Assembly (NCBI RefSeq): GCF_001632285.1
Contig: NZ_LWAH01000016.1
Span: forward strand, 62,001-126,000
Length of the DNA stretch: 64,000 bases
Direction: 5' to 3'
Origin: Moraxella catarrhalis
GTDB lineage: Bacteria; Pseudomonadota; Gammaproteobacteria; Pseudomonadales; Moraxellaceae
The notes below the pieces were generated by a model. That model had not been told where the DNA came from. It saw only the letters and a program-made list of their open reading frames with translations, and ran no database searches. Both the position numbers and the translations under genes were made by a program. Positions 16,904-24,806 of the stretch are shown here, piece by piece (within the stretch, counting starts at the first letter, position 1; each line of letters opens with the position of its first letter).

Positions 16904-18580
16904 TTAGTGATAGACAGCTGTTTTAAAGGGTGTTATACCAAGTCTTTCAATGACTTGAGCGAAGCTTTCGATATGTCCATGGCTTTCTATACGCTCATTT
17001 TTATAGACATTTACAATGGTGGCGATGGTTTGAGCAACTTCGTCAGCAGCGACAGCACGCCCAAGGATTTGCCCCAATTTGGCATGCTCGCCTGAATTGC
17101 CGCCCAAGCTAATTTGATACCAATGCTCGCCTTTTTTATCAACACCTAAGATACCAATATCGCCCACATGATGATGTGCACATGCATTCATACAGCCTGA
17201 CATATTTAAGCGAATGTTGCCTAAGTCATACAGATAGTCTAAGTCATTGAATTGTTTTTCGATGGATTCGGCGATATTGTGGGTGGTGGCATTGGCAAGC
17301 GCACAATAATCAAAGCCAGGGCAGACGATCATATCGGTTAAAGTGCCGATATTGGCACGAGCAAGGTCAAGTGCACTTAATTTTTGCCAAAGTATGTATA
17401 AATCAGTTATTTTAACATCGCTAAGTACCAAATTTTGCTGATGTGTGGCACGAATCTCGCCCAAGCTGTATTCATCTGCCAAATCTGCCAGTGCAAACAT
17501 TTGTGCATCGGTAATGTCGCCTGCAGGCACATAGTTACCATCAACAACGCCAGCCTTTAATGAGATGACAACGGCTTTATAGCCATTGATTTTGTGGGCA
17601 ACAGTGTTATGCTCATACCAATTGTAAAAATCCTTATCAGCCAAAAACTCATCTAACTGTGTTTGTACTGCCAAGCGATCAATCTGCTCATAAGCTGGGG
17701 TAGTAAAATAGCTTTCGGCTTTAGCAAAATGTGCCTCACTTAATGTCAAATCACCATCTTTTAAAGTTTGCCATTCATCATTGACTTTTTGGATAAAGGT
17801 ATCTTTGCCTAAGCTTTCTACCAAAATTTTGATGCGTGCTTTATATTTATTATCTCGGCGACCTTCTAAATTATAAACACGCAAAATGGCATCAAGATAA
17901 CTCAGCAAATGCCTGCGTGGTAAAAATTCATGAATCAACTTCCCGATAATCGGTGTGCGACCCAAGCCACCGCCAACAATGACCTCAAAACCGATTTCGC
18001 CGTCACGCTCCACCAAATGTAGACCGATGTCATGCACCTGTGTGGCAGCACGGTCAGTTCTTGTGCCGATGACGGCAATTTTAAATTTGCGTGGCAAAAA
18101 GGCAAATTCAGGATGAAAAGTACTCCATTGGCGGATAATTTCGCAATAAGGGCGTGGGTCGGCAATCTCCTCGGCATGAATGCCAGCATAAGGGTCGGTG
18201 GTGGTGTTGCGAATACAGTTACCTGAAGTTTGAATGGTATGCATTTGATTGGCAGCTAATTTTGCCAAAATATCAGGCACTTCTTCAAGTTTTACCCAGT
18301 TTAATTGTAAATTGGTGCGTGTGGTAAAATGCCCATAACCTTTATCATAATCACGTGCAATCTCTGCCAAAGTACGCAGCTGATGACTGCTCATTAAGCC
18401 ATAAGGAATCGCAATACGCAGCATTGGCGCATGACGCTGAATATAAAGACCATTTTGCAGACGCAAAGGTAAAAATTGCTCTTCAGGCAGCTCACCTGAT
18501 AAAAAGCGTTCAGTTTGGCTGCGAAATTGTGACACCCGCTCATCGACGAGCTTTTGGTCGGCATAGCTGTATTGGTACAT
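16904..18580 (-). CDS. cysI: Sulfite (nitrite/sulfite) reductase hemoprotein
   Basis: 558 residues in two ferredoxin-like/siroheme-binding repeats. Substrate-site residues lie in GHFTTRTNLQLNW, and TSGNCIRNTTTDP is in the first half. The four [4Fe-4S]-siroheme cysteines appear as CPGFDYC and SGCMNAC followed by HHHVGDIG. It reduces sulfite to sulfide by six electrons during cysteine synthesis. The sequence resembles the ferredoxin/single-gene type found with DUF934. No flavoprotein CysJ gene is adjacent, so the electron donor is unknown. AGGATATATGA precedes ATG 18580. Confidence 0.92.
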   Translation of the reverse strand: MYQYSYADQKLVDERVSQFRSQTERFLSGELPEEQFLPLRLQNGLYIQRHAPMLRIAIPYGLMSSHQLRTLAEIARDYDKGYGHFTTRTNLQLNWVKLEEVPDILAKLAANQMHTIQTSGNCIRNTTTDPYAGIHAEEIADPRPYCEIIRQWSTFHPEFAFLPRKFKIAVIGTRTDRAATQVHDIGLHLVERDGEIGFEVIVGGGLGRTPIIGKLIHEFLPRRHLLSYLDAILRVYNLEGRRDNKYKARIKILVESLGKDTFIQKVNDEWQTLKDGDLTLSEAHFAKAESYFTTPAYEQIDRLAVQTQLDEFLADKDFYNWYEHNTVAHKINGYKAVVISLKAGVVDGNYVPAGDITDAQMFALADLADEYSLGEIRATHQQNLVLSDVKITDLYILWQKLSALDLARANIGTLTDMIVCPGFDYCALANATTHNIAESIEKQFNDLDYLYDLGNIRLNMSGCMNACAHHHVGDIGILGVDKKGEHWYQISLGGNSGEHAKLGQILGRAVAADEVAQTIATIVNVYKNERIESHGHIESFAQVIERLGITPFKTAVYH

Positions 18581-18705
18581 TCATATATCCTATTTTGGCT
18601 TAGCTGATTTGTTTTGCATTATGTTAAGTGTTTGATACCAAAAATTTAAATTCAAAAATGGAATATGGGTAGTGATTTTGGGGATATTATCGCCATGACC
18701 AATCA

Positions 18706-18742
18706 TAAAAAACGCCCCATGTAAAAGCCAAGGCGTTTTTAT
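18706..18742 (-). terminator. Terminator of the HTH-aminotransferase gene
   Basis: On the minus strand, AAAACGCC pairs with GGCGTTTT, followed by six Ts, 15 bases after the stop codon at 18756. Confidence 0.8.
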
Positions 18743-18755
18743 CATGACTGATGGG

Positions 18756-20348
18756 TTAATTTGTTCCAAATTCTCGACGCTTTTTGGCAAAAAAACGATC
18801 CAATCTGTCCATGGCATCTTCTAAATCAATAAGATTTGGTAAAAATACGACTCGGAAATGATCGGGCTGATCCCAGTTAAATCCTGTACCTTGGATTATC
18901 AATACTTTCTCTTCAATGAGTAGATCCATCATAAATTTCATATCATTATCGATAGGGTAGATATCACGGTCAATCTTAGCAAAGCAATAAAATGCACCTT
19001 GGGGCATGGTGCAGCTGATGCCTTTGATGGCATTCAGACGCTCAACCGCTAAATTACGCTGCTTATATAAGCGTCCTGTCGGTGCAGTCAAAGCTTGCAT
19101 TGATTGATAGCCGCCCATGGCTGTTTGGATGGCGTATTGGGCGGGAACATTGGCACACAGACGCATACTTGCCAGCATGGTCAGCCCTTCAATAAAATCG
19201 GTGGCATGGTGTTTTTTGCCCGAAACCATAAGCCAGCCTGCGCGATAGCCTGCAATGCGATGTGACTTGGATAGCCCATTATAGGTTAGAACCAAACAAT
19301 CATTTGTGATTGTACACATGGGGGTATGCGTGACGCCATCATATAAAATGCGGTCATAAATTTCATCTGCCATAATCACCAAATCATATTTTTTGGCAAG
19401 TGCAGCAATGCTTTTTAGGATTTCATCAGTATAGACCGCACCTGTTGGATTATTGGGGTTAATGATAACAATACCCTTGGTGCGTGATGTGATTTTGCTT
19501 TCAATGTCTTTTAAGTCTGGTTGCCAATGATCATCTTCAAGACAGCGATAATGTACCGCTTTACCGCCTGCTAAATTTGCCGCTGCCGTCCACAAAGGAT
19601 AATCAGGCATCGGAATTAAAATCTCATCATCGTCATCAAGTAGCGCTTGCATGGTCATGACAATCAATTCACTGACACCATTACCGATATAAACATCATT
19701 GACATCTATCGCAGATAACAGCCCCTTGCCTTGATAATATTGCAATATCGCTTTTCTGGCGGAAAAAATTCCTTGAGAATCAGAATATCCAGATGCTTCA
19801 GGCAAATTAAGTGCCACATCACGAACAATTTCTTCAGGAGCTAATAGCCCAAAAGGGGCAGGATTACCGATGTTGAGCTTAATAATCCGCTGGCCTTCAG
19901 CTTCCATACGGTTGGCGGTTTGTAATAACTCACCACGAATATCGTAGCAAACATTGGCAAGTTTATTGGATTTTTTTAAGGGCTTGGTTTGGGGCATGAT
20001 GGCGTATTCCGATGATAAAATAATGGGCGTTTGATTAACAGATGATTTGATGAGGGTTGATTTTGGCCAAATTTCATTAACGGTTTTTTGTTTGGTTGTC
20101 TGTAAGGTCAAATGATCACCACTTATAAGATAACTTTCACTGACACCTAAAGCTACCGCTAATATGGGTAATTTACTCATGACAATGCCATTTTTACCGC
20201 ATTCCCAATTGGCGATCGCACCACGACTGACAGGCACGCCAAGCTCACTCATCTTAGATGCCAAGGCTTCAGCTGATAGCCCCAAAGCTTTTCGCCGTAA
20301 TTTTAGTCGCAAACCTTGTTTTATGATGGTATTTTGTGGGTCATTCAT
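18756..20348 (-). CDS. AlaA-like alanine aminotransferase with fused N-terminal XRE-type HTH domain
   Basis: 530 residues from ATG 20348 (AGGA about ten bases upstream). Residues 10-75 form a Cro/C1-type HTH (LRLKLRRKALGLSAEALASK, then VSRGAIANWECGKN). A linker of about 50 residues leads into a complete class I PLP aminotransferase closely resembling E. coli AlaA. Its motifs include LNIGNPAPFG, INPNNPTGAVY, DEIYDRILYDG, the PLP lysine in YNGLSKSHRIAGYRAGW, and HFRVVFLPN. AlaA makes alanine from pyruvate and glutamate but normally has no DNA-binding domain. A perfect 41-bp palindrome starts 17 bases upstream of the start codon. Autoregulation by the enzyme is the natural inference. Confidence 0.93.
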   Translation of the reverse strand: MNDPQNTIIKQGLRLKLRRKALGLSAEALASKMSELGVPVSRGAIANWECGKNGIVMSKLPILAVALGVSESYLISGDHLTLQTTKQKTVNEIWPKSTLIKSSVNQTPIILSSEYAIMPQTKPLKKSNKLANVCYDIRGELLQTANRMEAEGQRIIKLNIGNPAPFGLLAPEEIVRDVALNLPEASGYSDSQGIFSARKAILQYYQGKGLLSAIDVNDVYIGNGVSELIVMTMQALLDDDDEILIPMPDYPLWTAAANLAGGKAVHYRCLEDDHWQPDLKDIESKITSRTKGIVIINPNNPTGAVYTDEILKSIAALAKKYDLVIMADEIYDRILYDGVTHTPMCTITNDCLVLTYNGLSKSHRIAGYRAGWLMVSGKKHHATDFIEGLTMLASMRLCANVPAQYAIQTAMGGYQSMQALTAPTGRLYKQRNLAVERLNAIKGISCTMPQGAFYCFAKIDRDIYPIDNDMKFMMDLLIEEKVLIIQGTGFNWDQPDHFRVVFLPNLIDLEDAMDRLDRFFAKKRREFGTN

Positions 20349-20364
20349 GGTAATATATCCTGTA

Positions 20365-20405
20365 TTGCAATTGATGATTTTATGCCATAAAATCATCAAT
20401 TGCAA
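20365..20405. promoter_or_regulatory. Perfect 41-bp palindrome: candidate operator of the HTH-aminotransferase
   Basis: The arms TTGCAATTGATGATTTTATG (20365-20384) and its exact reverse complement (20386-20405) flank a single C. The element is in the 141-base divergent region between the HTH-aminotransferase gene (start 20348) and msrB (start 20492). A TATAAC hexamer on the minus strand abuts its upstream edge, so it would overlap the transcription start of the aminotransferase gene. No T run follows, so it is not a usual terminator. Operator function is inferred. Confidence 0.65.
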
Positions 20406-20491
20406 GTTATACTTTACAAATTTGATTAATGAATTAAGATTTTGATATGCAAGTAAATCTTGCATACTGATGAAATTTGAAGGAGTGAGTG

Positions 20492-20905
20492 ATGAATCCG
20501 CTTGACAAAGCAGTGATAAATACGATGAGTGAGGCAGATTGGCAAAATCGCTTGGATGATTTGTCGTATTATGTCCTAAGACAAAAAGGCACCGAGCAAG
20601 CTTTCACAGGGCTTTATACCGATACCGAAGTGGAGGGTATTTATCGCTGTAAGGGTTGTCATACGCCACTATTTGATAGCAGTGCCAAATTTCATTCAGG
20701 TTGCGGCTGGCCAAGTTTTGATAAGGTTATCGGCGATAATGTCGTTGATGAAACGCTGGATTTATCGCATGGGATGCGTCGCATCGAAGTCACTTGCCAT
20801 CATTGTGGTGGGCATTTGGGTCATGTTTTTCCAGATAATTATGTCACCGATACGGGGCTTAGATATTGTATTAATTCAGCAGCGGTTGTACTTGATAAAA
20901 CCTAA
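20492..20905 (+). CDS. msrB: Peptide-methionine (R)-S-oxide reductase MsrB
   Basis: 137 residues from ATG 20492, which has GGAG six bases upstream (a GTG three bases earlier is too close to it). Zinc ligands appear as CKGCHTPLF and CHHCGGHLGHVF. The catalytic cysteine is in RYCINSAAVVL at the C-terminus, and SGCGWPSF is typical. It repairs oxidised methionine (R-sulfoxide) in proteins using thioredoxin. It has no signal peptide, so it is cytoplasmic. It is divergent from the HTH-aminotransferase gene and may share regulation through the palindrome between them. Confidence 0.96.
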   Translation: MNPLDKAVINTMSEADWQNRLDDLSYYVLRQKGTEQAFTGLYTDTEVEGIYRCKGCHTPLFDSSAKFHSGCGWPSFDKVIGDNVVDETLDLSHGMRRIEVTCHHCGGHLGHVFPDNYVTDTGLRYCINSAAVVLDKT

Positions 20906-20914
20906 AGCGATTTT

Positions 20915-20972
20915 AATCTATATGTTGAGTAAAAATTTTTAGTCAAAATATGGATTAAAATATAGATTTTTT
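20915..20972 (+). terminator. Probable terminator of msrB
   Basis: AATCTATAT (20915-20923) pairs with ATATAGATT (20960-20968), followed by a T run. The loop contains a second AT-only palindrome (TAAAAATTTTTA). The AT-rich stem makes it weaker than a classical terminator. Confidence 0.5.
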
Positions 20973-21019
20973 GTATTTTTTTATATATAATAAGCAAAAT
21001 CTACGATGAGCGAGTGATT

Positions 21020-21109
21020 ATGAATCCACATAACTTTATCTTGGCAGAGACGCAGGGTGAGTTATTTGTTTTAATCATTCGCTTTTTTGTGGAAAAAATC
21101 AGACAGTAA
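21020..21109 (+). CDS. Possible 29-residue small ORF upstream of carA
   Basis: ATG 21020 opens a 29-codon frame (MNPHNFILAETQGELFVLII..., ending RQ) with GAG about ten bases upstream. It stops five bases before a perfect inverted repeat (21114-21145). No recognised family. It could be a leader peptide for carA, a small membrane peptide (a hydrophobic FVLIIRFF stretch is present), or chance. Codons in the second half are U-rich. Confidence 0.3.
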   Translation: MNPHNFILAETQGELFVLIIRFFVEKIRQ

Positions 21110-21113
21110 TGAT

Positions 21114-21145
21114 AATTTTTTAGCGGTCAATCGCTAAAAAATTTT
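21114..21145. terminator. Hairpin upstream of carA (terminator or attenuator)
   Basis: AATTTTTTAGCG pairs with CGCTAAAAAATT around the six-base loop GTCAAT. It lies just after the 29-codon frame and 50 bases before the carA promoter hexamers. T and A tracts on both sides allow termination in either direction. Confidence 0.5.
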
Positions 21146-21162
21146 ATCTAAAATTTGGTAAA

Positions 21163-21192
21163 TTGCAAATTGCTTAATAATTAATTTATAAT
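21163..21192 (+). promoter_or_regulatory. Promoter of carA
   Basis: TTGCAA, an 18-base spacer and a perfect TATAAT, 49 bases upstream of ATG 21242. Its position downstream of the hairpin means that carA can be transcribed independently of anything before it. Confidence 0.7.
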
Positions 21193-21241
21193 ATTTTATC
21201 ATATAAAAGTTTAATACTAATAAAAAATTCGGGTGAAATTC

Positions 21242-22474
21242 ATGACAGCTCAAATAGCAAAAAAAGCCATTTTAGCCCTCGCTGACGGTACAATTTTTCA
21301 CGGCATCAGCATTGGTGCAATGGGCAGTAGCGTTGGCGAAGTGGTATTTAACACCGCCATGACAGGCTATCAAGAAATCCTAACCGACCCAAGTTACGCC
21401 AAACAGCTGGTTACCTTAACCTACCCACACATTGGCAACACAGGCACCAACAGCGAAGATGGCGAGTCTGGCAGTGAACATCGCATTTGGGCATCAGGGC
21501 TGATTATCCGTGATGCCACCATCATCAGTTCAAGTTTTCGCAACGATGAATCACTCACCGACTTTTTACAACGCCATGACACCGTTGCCATTGCCGAAAT
21601 TGACACCCGAAAGCTGACCCGAATTTTGCGTGATAAAGGGGCTCAGCACGGTTGTATTTATGCCATAGACAGCGACACGGACATCACAGCTGACGATGAA
21701 AACAAAGCGGTGCAACTTGCCAAAGAGTTTGCAGGCTTGACGGGGCTTGATTTGGCAAAAGAATGCTGCCACCCACAAGGATTTGAATGGGTAGAAGGCA
21801 CTTGGGAACTTGCTGACAACCCTGCCGCCACCGCCAAATATGGCAAAACAGACAGCCCAACAGGCGGGTATTTTAAACAGCTTGGCAAACACATTAGTAA
21901 AAAATTTCATGTGGTTGCCTATGATTTTGGCACAAAAACCAACATTCTACGCATGCTGGTGGATAGGGGTTGTCATGTGACGGTTGTCCCTGCCCAAACA
22001 CCAATTAGCGAGGTTTTGGCAAAAAACCCTGATGGTATTTTTCTCTCCAACGGCCCTGCTGACCCTGCCGCCTGCACCTATGCCATTGACAATATCAAGC
22101 ACATCATTGAGCAAACGGAGATTCCAACTTTTGGTATCTGTTTGGGGCATCAATTATTGGGCCTGGCCAGTGGGGCAAAAACCATCAAAATGAAATCGGG
22201 GCATCATGGGGCAAACCACCCTGTGCAAAATTTGGCAGATGGTACGGTGATGATCACATCACAAAACCATGGCTTTGCCATTGATGAAGCGACCTTACCT
22301 GCCAATGTTAAAGCCACGCATCGCTCACTGTTTGATGGCACAAATCAAGGCATTGAGTTGACCGATAAACCTGCATTTGGCTTTCAAGGACACCCAGAAG
22401 CCAGCCCCGGTCCACATGATTGTTCGGTGTTGTTTGATAGATTCATTATGGAAATGCAAAAGGCGAAAGTGTGA
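21242..22474 (+). CDS. carA: Carbamoyl-phosphate synthase small (glutaminase) subunit
   Basis: 410 residues from ATG 21242, preceded by GGGTG six bases upstream. The N-terminal CarA domain has [17 protein letters not shown]. The C-terminal class I glutamine amidotransferase domain has the nucleophile Cys near residue 300 in [10 protein letters not shown] and the His/Glu pair in [11 protein letters not shown]. It supplies ammonia to CarB for carbamoyl phosphate, feeding arginine and pyrimidine synthesis. carB is not adjacent: 2.3 kb of unrelated genes separate the two subunits. Confidence 0.97.
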   Translation: MTAQIAKKAILALADGTIFHGISIGAMGSSVGEVVFNTAMTGYQEILTDPSYAKQLVTLTYPHIGNTGTNSEDGESGSEHRIWASGLIIRDATIISSSFRNDESLTDFLQRHDTVAIAEIDTRKLTRILRDKGAQHGCIYAIDSDTDITADDENKAVQLAKEFAGLTGLDLAKECCHPQGFEWVEGTWELADNPAATAKYGKTDSPTGGYFKQLGKHISKKFHVVAYDFGTKTNILRMLVDRGCHVTVVPAQTPISEVLAKNPDGIFLSNGPADPAACTYAIDNIKHIIEQTEIPTFGICLGHQLLGLASGAKTIKMKSGHHGANHPVQNLADGTVMITSQNHGFAIDEATLPANVKATHRSLFDGTNQGIELTDKPAFGFQGHPEASPGPHDCSVLFDRFIMEMQKAKV

Positions 22475-22565
22475 ATTTGGGCAGTGACATTTTGAACGGT
22501 AAATTGGGTGAATTTGCTTTATGGAACGCACCATCTAAAATAACTTGCTCTTTTGGAAAGCTGTT

Positions 22566-23510
22566 ATGAATTTTAATAATCGTGAATACCGTGATAAATG
22601 CCGTGCTTTAACATTAAAGCTGATGAGTGATAATAAAGTTCGTAAACGCCAAGAGATTTATCAAGGTGTCATTCAATTGGGGGAATTTTCTGATGAAATT
22701 TTAACTTTGCGTTTTAACAGTGGTCAGCCAAAAGTAGAAAATGCCATCGCTTGGTCAATCAGTTCTCGAACCAAAGCAGGCATCTTAAATCGCATCAGTA
22801 AAGCCACCTATCAAATCACACCCATTGGTTTAAAAATGGCGACACTGTGGCAAAATAAAACACACATTAGCGAAAAACTGTATGATGAAGCTAGTTTACC
22901 TGATTGGAAAAGTTATTTAAAAAGCAGAGCAGAAATTAAACGCAAGAAAAAACTGTCAGATAAGACCAGCATTGAAACTGATGATAATGATGACATGGAT
23001 TTTGAAACCCAAGCCAAAAATGCCATTAAAAATCTTGAAACAGAAATTTCAGTTGAACTGTTAAATAAATTACAAAAAGGCACGCCTTTATTTTTTGAAA
23101 AATCGGTATTAAAGTTATTGCTTGCCATGGGATATGGCGGTAAAGAAAACTTGTTTGAACATACTGGCAAATCACACGATGGTGGCATTGATGGGGTCAT
23201 CAAACAAGACCCATTAGGCATTCAAAATATCTACATTCAAGCCAAAAGATATGCCAGTGATAACATGATTGGTTCAAAAGAATTACAATCCTTTTCAGGG
23301 GCATTACAGGGCAATGGCGTGGAACGGGGTGTGTTTATCACCACATCATCATTCACCAAATCCGCCCAAGGATTTTCTCAAAAATTATTGGGCAGAATTG
23401 TCCTGATTGGTGGACAAGAGCTGGTTGGTTTAATGATTAAATATAAAGTGGGCATTCGAGTCAAAGAAGTGCTTGAAATTTGTGAAATTGATGAAGATTT
23501 TTTTGAATGA
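22566..23510 (+). CDS. Mrr-type restriction endonuclease (type IV, methyl-directed)
   Basis: 314 residues from ATG 22566 (TTGGAAAG upstream). The N-terminal 90 residues look like the winged-helix Mrr_N domain (ENAIAWSISSRTKAGILNRI, ITPIGLKM). The C-terminal domain carries the PD-(D/E)xK signature: LLLAMGYGG, then HDGGIDGVI, then IYIQAKRY (the D...QxK form), and GVFITTSSFTKSA. Mrr enzymes cut DNA bearing foreign methylation. No methyltransferase is nearby. The stop overlaps the next gene's ATG in an ATGA, so it is translationally coupled to the Fic-family gene. Its position between carA and carB marks it as an inserted cassette. Confidence 0.88.
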   Translation: MNFNNREYRDKCRALTLKLMSDNKVRKRQEIYQGVIQLGEFSDEILTLRFNSGQPKVENAIAWSISSRTKAGILNRISKATYQITPIGLKMATLWQNKTHISEKLYDEASLPDWKSYLKSRAEIKRKKKLSDKTSIETDDNDDMDFETQAKNAIKNLETEISVELLNKLQKGTPLFFEKSVLKLLLAMGYGGKENLFEHTGKSHDGGIDGVIKQDPLGIQNIYIQAKRYASDNMIGSKELQSFSGALQGNGVERGVFITTSSFTKSAQGFSQKLLGRIVLIGGQELVGLMIKYKVGIRVKEVLEICEIDEDFFE

Positions 23511-24176
23511 ATATGCCCATCATGTTTGCTGACAAATTCAACCTCACTCTTGAACAAAATCGGTTTTTGGCGAAAAAAACATCGTTGAAGTCATTCACAG
23601 CATGTCACGCTTGGAAAATATCAATACCACTTTTCCCCAGAGCAAAACCATGATTGATGGCATGAGTGTGAGCGGCATTTCAACCCATGACATGCAAGTG
23701 CTGTTAAATCTAAAAAATGCGTGGCAATTTATTTTATCATCGGACAGTCAATTTGACTTGGCATTTGCGTGCAAAGTCAATGGTTTTGTGGCATACAATG
23801 AAAGTTTGGCGTGGGGCGAGCTAAGAACTGGCAATGTTTGCATTAGTGGCGTGAGTTTTGTGCCAGACATTCTGCTTAAAACAAGGTTGAGCAAGCGTTA
23901 AATGAATTGAATCACTTACCCATATCAAACACACATCATATTTTAAGAACCATGTATTATATGATGCGACATCAATTATTTTGGGACGGTAATAAACGCA
24001 TAGCAATGATTTGTGCCAATTACGAACTTATCATGGCAGGTTGTGGCATGTTAAATATCAATGAAAATCAACTTGAAACATGGCATACATTATTATCAGC
24101 ATTTTATGAAAGCAATGATGATAACAAGATTGTGGCGTGGACTTATGAGAATTGTTTATATGGCATGACAGTCTAA
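23507..24176 (+). pseudogene. Fic-family protein gene with two frameshifts
   Basis: The gene begins with ATG at 23507 overlapping the mrr stop, and reads MNMPIMFADKFNLTLEQNR in frame up to an A7 tract (23573-23579). Continuing needs one extra base, after which the frame reads NIVEVIHSMSRLENINT... to FVPDI. A second missing base near 23883 (AACAAGGTTG) shifts into VEQALNELNHLPI. That frame runs to the Fic motif and the stop at 24176. Corrected length is about 223 residues. The Fic core reads HQLFWDGNKR, typical of Fic AMPylators, except that Gln occupies the usual catalytic His position. It may be decayed, phase-variable or affected by base-calling errors in homopolymers. Confidence 0.75.
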
Positions 24177-24241
24177 AACATCATTCATTAAAAATACCAT
24201 TAATCCGATTTATATTTTTAATTTCAATGGAAAAAACATCA

Positions 24242-24751
24242 ATGACAATGATTTTAAGCATTTTAATCCTATTTTTTATCATCAGACTGTTATTTTTAGC
24301 CGTCTCCATTAAACATGAAAAAGCCTTGATTGCCAAAGGGGCAATACAATACGGAAAAACCAATTCTACGGTGCTTGCGGTGGTTCATACGCTTTATTAT
24401 TTGGCATGCTTTATCTCGGTATGGCTTTCTGACACTGCTTTTAATGGCATATCCTTGGTTGGCACGCTGATGGTAGGTGCTTCATTTGTGATATTGGCGT
24501 TGATTATCAAGCAGTTGGGGGAGATTTGGACGGTTAAAATCTATATTTTGCCAGAACATCAAATTAATCGTTCGTGGTTATTTAAAACATTTCGCCACCC
24601 CAATTATTTTTTAAACATCATACCTGAACTGATTGGCATCGCCTTATTGTGTCAAGCGTGGTATGTTTTATTGATTGGCTTGCCCATTTATTTGCTGGTC
24701 TTATTTAAGCGTATCCGTCAAGAAGAACAAGCGATGGCAACACTTTTTTAA
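24242..24751 (+). CDS. Isoprenylcysteine carboxyl-methyltransferase (ICMT)-family membrane protein
   Basis: 169 residues from ATG 24242; ATG 24227 is an alternative, and neither has a strong ribosome binding site. There are about five hydrophobic segments. The C-terminal signature [16 protein letters not shown] and RIRQEE match the ICMT/PEMT-like family of small membrane methyltransferases, which bind SAM at the membrane face. The bacterial substrates are mostly unknown. The gene is third in the cassette between carA and carB, and ends 55 bases before carB. It may be cargo or a passenger with carB. Confidence 0.7.
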   Translation: MTMILSILILFFIIRLLFLAVSIKHEKALIAKGAIQYGKTNSTVLAVVHTLYYLACFISVWLSDTAFNGISLVGTLMVGASFVILALIIKQLGEIWTVKIYILPEHQINRSWLFKTFRHPNYFLNIIPELIGIALLCQAWYVLLIGLPIYLLVLFKRIRQEEQAMATLF

Positions 24752-24806
24752 CCCATTTTATCAATCAAAAAAAATTATCAATAATTTATCAACAAAGAGA
24801 ACCGCC

